From positions 1 through 7,196 of the forward strand of contig JADFNY010000195.1 of assembly GCA_022563115.1 (NCBI GenBank): a DNA stretch of 7,196 nucleotides. Reading direction: 5' to 3'. Below are positions 5,272 through 7,196 of this stretch, piece by piece. This stretch comes from Acidobacteriota bacterium (GTDB lineage Bacteria > Acidobacteriota > UBA890). The notes under the pieces were generated by a model that was given only the letters and a program-made list of their open reading frames with translations, did no database searches and was not told where the DNA came from. The position numbers and the translations under genes were made by a program. Positions within the stretch are counted from its first letter, which is position 1, and every line of letters begins with the position of its first letter.

Positions 5272-7196
5272 TCACCGTTCCCACGGCTTCCAGTCGATAC
5301 CCACAACGTACTTCTGCATCCACTTGATCTCCTCGATGTCACGGGTGCGCTGATGCCGCGGTTCACGGAAACCGTGGGGCTCGCGCGGGAAGCTCACGTA
5401 GCGGACCGGCGCTTTACCGATGTCCTTGAGCGCCGTGAAGAACATCAAACTCTGCTGGGGAGTGCTGACCAGGTCGCGTTCACCGTGGAGAAGCAGCGTA
5501 GCGGTGGTCACGTTTCTTGCGTACCAGAGTGACGACACCCGGCGCCACTCCTCCGGGTTTATCCAGTGGGCTCCTCCGATGTAGTGAAGCCTGAGATCGT
5601 AGCTGAGCCCGGGCCCCGTCTCCGCCGTCCAACTGCCGACCATGGCCCCTAGGGAGGCTGCCTTGAAACGTTCGGTTTGGGTAATGACCCAGCTGCCGAG
5701 GATCCCTCCCCAACTCCAGCCGCGCAGCCCCAACCTCTCGGGATCAACATGGCGCTCATCAATCAGGAAGTCGACGCCGCTCATGAGGTCATCGTACTCG
5801 CCACCACCGACATCGCCCATGAGCGCGGTCAGGAGGTCGTCGCCATAGCTGTCGCTACCGCGAATGTTCGGCCCCAGCGAGGCATACCCGAGGCCGGCGA
5901 AAATGTGAAATCCAGGCCGGAACCGGTTGGCGAAGTGGCCGGGCGGGCCGCCGTGGATGTCGAGGATGAGCGGAATCTCTTGCCCCTCCTGGTGGTCTCC
6001 AGGTAGATAGAAGACTCCTTCGATCTCCATCCCGTCCTTGCTCTTCCAGCGAACAATCTCAGCCTCCGCCAGCAGGATCTCGTTCTCGATCCACGGATTG
6101 GCGCTCGTCAGTCGGACGGGATCGAGATCCTCCACCGAGGAGGCATACAGATCACTCGGGGTCTCGAAGTCGCTGAACGAGTAGACCATCCGCGTGCGGT
6201 CCTTGGAGAAATCGAGGGCGCGGAGCGTGCCGGTAACGCTCGTGATGTCGGTGACCGCTCCGGTCTCGGTATCGATCCGGTGGAGATTGCTGTTCGTGCG
6301 GCGCGTCTCACCGAAGAGAAGGCTCTTGCTGTCTGGCATCCAGGTAAGGCTGGAGATCTGGCCCTGCCTTTGACCTTCCAGCTTTCTCTTCTCACCCGTG
6401 TCGACGTTCATCACCCAGAGAAAACCGTGGGTCAAATCGTATTCGCCGTCGGAAGGAGCGTGGTAAGCAATGGTCCTTCCGTCCGGTGCCCACAGGGCGT
6501 CGTCCTCGGGAGCGTTGTTGTCGGTGAGACGAACGACCTGCCGGCTGAGCGTGTCGACGAGATAAAGCTCGGACAAGTAAAAATAGTTCTCGAGGTCTTG
6601 CCGCATGGCCGCGAATACGACACGTTTGCCGTTTGGCGACACGTCGAAACCACTGACGATGAGCTCCTCGTCTGTAAGACGTGTTTCCTCCCTCGATGGG
6701 AGGCTGAATACCCAGAGGTTGCGCCAACTGCCTGCCTCTCTGCCATTCGGACCCTCGCGGACATAGAACGCGTCCGCCCCCTTGTCGTATTCTTCCTGTT
6801 CCTCGTCGCTCCTCGCCTCGTCAGCGGTGAAGAATATTTCGCTTGCGTCGGCGGTCCACCTATAGGAGACGATGCCGTTCTTGTGATCTGTAAGTTGTTG
6901 CGCCTCACCGCCAGAGATGCTCATCCAAAAGATCTGCTGATTGCCATCGACACTCCGGAGAAAGGACAAGTGCTTGCCGTCTGGCGAGAACCGAAACGCA
7001 CTTCCACCCGCGTCCCCGATGAACTCCGTCGCCTCTCCGCCGCCGGCAGCAATCAGGTAATGCCTTTGCTTTCTCCGGTTCTGGTCCCAATCAAGTTCTG
7101 ATTTCGAGAAGAAGACCCAATTGCCGTCGGGCGACATGCGTACGTTTTGAACGCGGACCATATTCATGGCGTCGTCAACGGTCATCGGGCGGCGCA
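5272..7196 (-). CDS. S9 family (prolyl oligopeptidase-type) serine peptidase, 5'-partial
   Basis: The frame is open to the right edge. The Met at 7185 is preceded in frame by Arg-Arg-Pro, so it is probably internal and the true start, with any signal peptide, lies outside. Numbering from that Met (637 residues), residues 1-365 form a beta-propeller with seven PD40/TolB-like blade motifs (SPD18-20, SPD67-69, TAD111-113, SPN183-185, APD233-235, MPD283-285, SKD327-329). The alpha/beta-hydrolase domain follows (about 375-637): HGGP at 411-414 for the oxyanion region, NIRGSDSYG at 440-448, and the triad Ser491 (GWSWGG), Asp571 (HGERD) and His604 (EPHG). These enzymes cleave short peptides, with the propeller limiting access to the active site. 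The exact specificity (acylaminoacyl-, dipeptidyl- or prolyl-) cannot be read here. All catalytic residues are present, so it should be active. It converges on the receptor gene and is transcribed from its own promoter off the window. Secretion is inferred from the family. Confidence 0.92.
   Translation of the reverse strand, partial: RRPMTVDDAMNMVRVQNVRMSPDGNWVFFSKSELDWDQNRRKQRHYLIAAGGGEATEFIGDAGGSAFRFSPDGKHLSFLRSVDGNQQIFWMSISGGEAQQLTDHKNGIVSYRWTADASEIFFTADEARSDEEQEEYDKGADAFYVREGPNGREAGSWRNLWVFSLPSREETRLTDEELIVSGFDVSPNGKRVVFAAMRQDLENYFYLSELYLVDTLSRQVVRLTDNNAPEDDALWAPDGRTIAYHAPSDGEYDLTHGFLWVMNVDTGEKRKLEGQRQGQISSLTWMPDSKSLLFGETRRTNSNLHRIDTETGAVTDITSVTGTLRALDFSKDRTRMVYSFSDFETPSDLYASSVEDLDPVRLTSANPWIENEILLAEAEIVRWKSKDGMEIEGVFYLPGDHQEGQEIPLILDIHGGPPGHFANRFRPGFHIFAGLGYASLGPNIRGSDSYGDDLLTALMGDVGGGEYDDLMSGVDFLIDERHVDPERLGLRGWSWGGILGSWVITQTERFKAASLGAMVGSWTAETGPGLSYDLRLHYIGGAHWINPEEWRRVSSLWYARNVTTATLLLHGERDLVSTPQQSLMFFTALKDIGKAPVRYVSFPREPHGFREPRHQRTRDIEEIKWMQKYVVGIDWKPWER

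Noticed and set aside
6280..7101. 273-codon plus-strand open frame opposite the peptidase
   Set aside because: It is a register-aligned shadow of the peptidase propeller coding sequence. The peptidase frame shows seven blade motifs and the antisense product shows none.
7183..7185. Met at 7185 as the true start of the peptidase
   Set aside because: The frame continues to the edge as Arg-Arg-Pro before the Met. Related S9 peptidases have residues and a signal peptide before an RPMTVDDA-like segment, and no ribosome binding site is visible in the remaining 11 bases.

Overview
The window is GC-rich, densely coded bacterial DNA holding three large genes, two of them cut by the window edges. The families suggest a Gram-negative phylum rich in exported proteins. 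The combination is a sulfatase-like enzyme fused to TPR repeats, an Oar-type TonB-dependent receptor with an N-terminal carboxypeptidase-regulatory-like domain, and an S9 prolyl-oligopeptidase-type peptidase. It is most reminiscent of Acidobacteriota. That assignment rests on gene-family style only; there is no rRNA or marker gene here, and Gemmatimonadota or a similar phylum is possible.

Layout. Positions 1-2195 (+) are the 3' part of an alkaline-phosphatase-superfamily ('sulfatase-like') enzyme whose C-terminal half is nine TPR-like repeats; its start lies left of the window. Positions 2196-2329 are the only sizeable intergenic stretch. It carries a sigma70-like promoter (perfect TTGACA box), a short direct repeat around the -10 box, a small hairpin and a strong Shine-Dalgarno sequence. 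Positions 2330-5266 (+) are a complete 978-residue TonB-dependent outer-membrane receptor with signal peptide, regulatory-like domain, plug and barrel ending in Phe. After only 5 bases comes the convergent S9 peptidase, 5272-7196 (-), whose start lies right of the window.

How they may work together. All three look extracytoplasmic. A plausible but unproven reading is an envelope scavenging locus: the receptor imports a ligand such as a peptide or glycan fragment, the peptidase cleaves oligopeptides, and the sulfatase-like protein acts on a phospho- or sulfo-group in the envelope. The receptor has its own promoter and the peptidase lies on the other strand, so this is not one operon.

I found no mobile element, CRISPR array, tRNA, rRNA or evident new multi-gene system. 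The points most worth a second look are the Thr-type active site of the 'sulfatase', the almost total absence of cysteine across the three proteins apart from one Cys-Cys pair in the receptor, an aromatic-rich tract in the receptor, and the promoter architecture.
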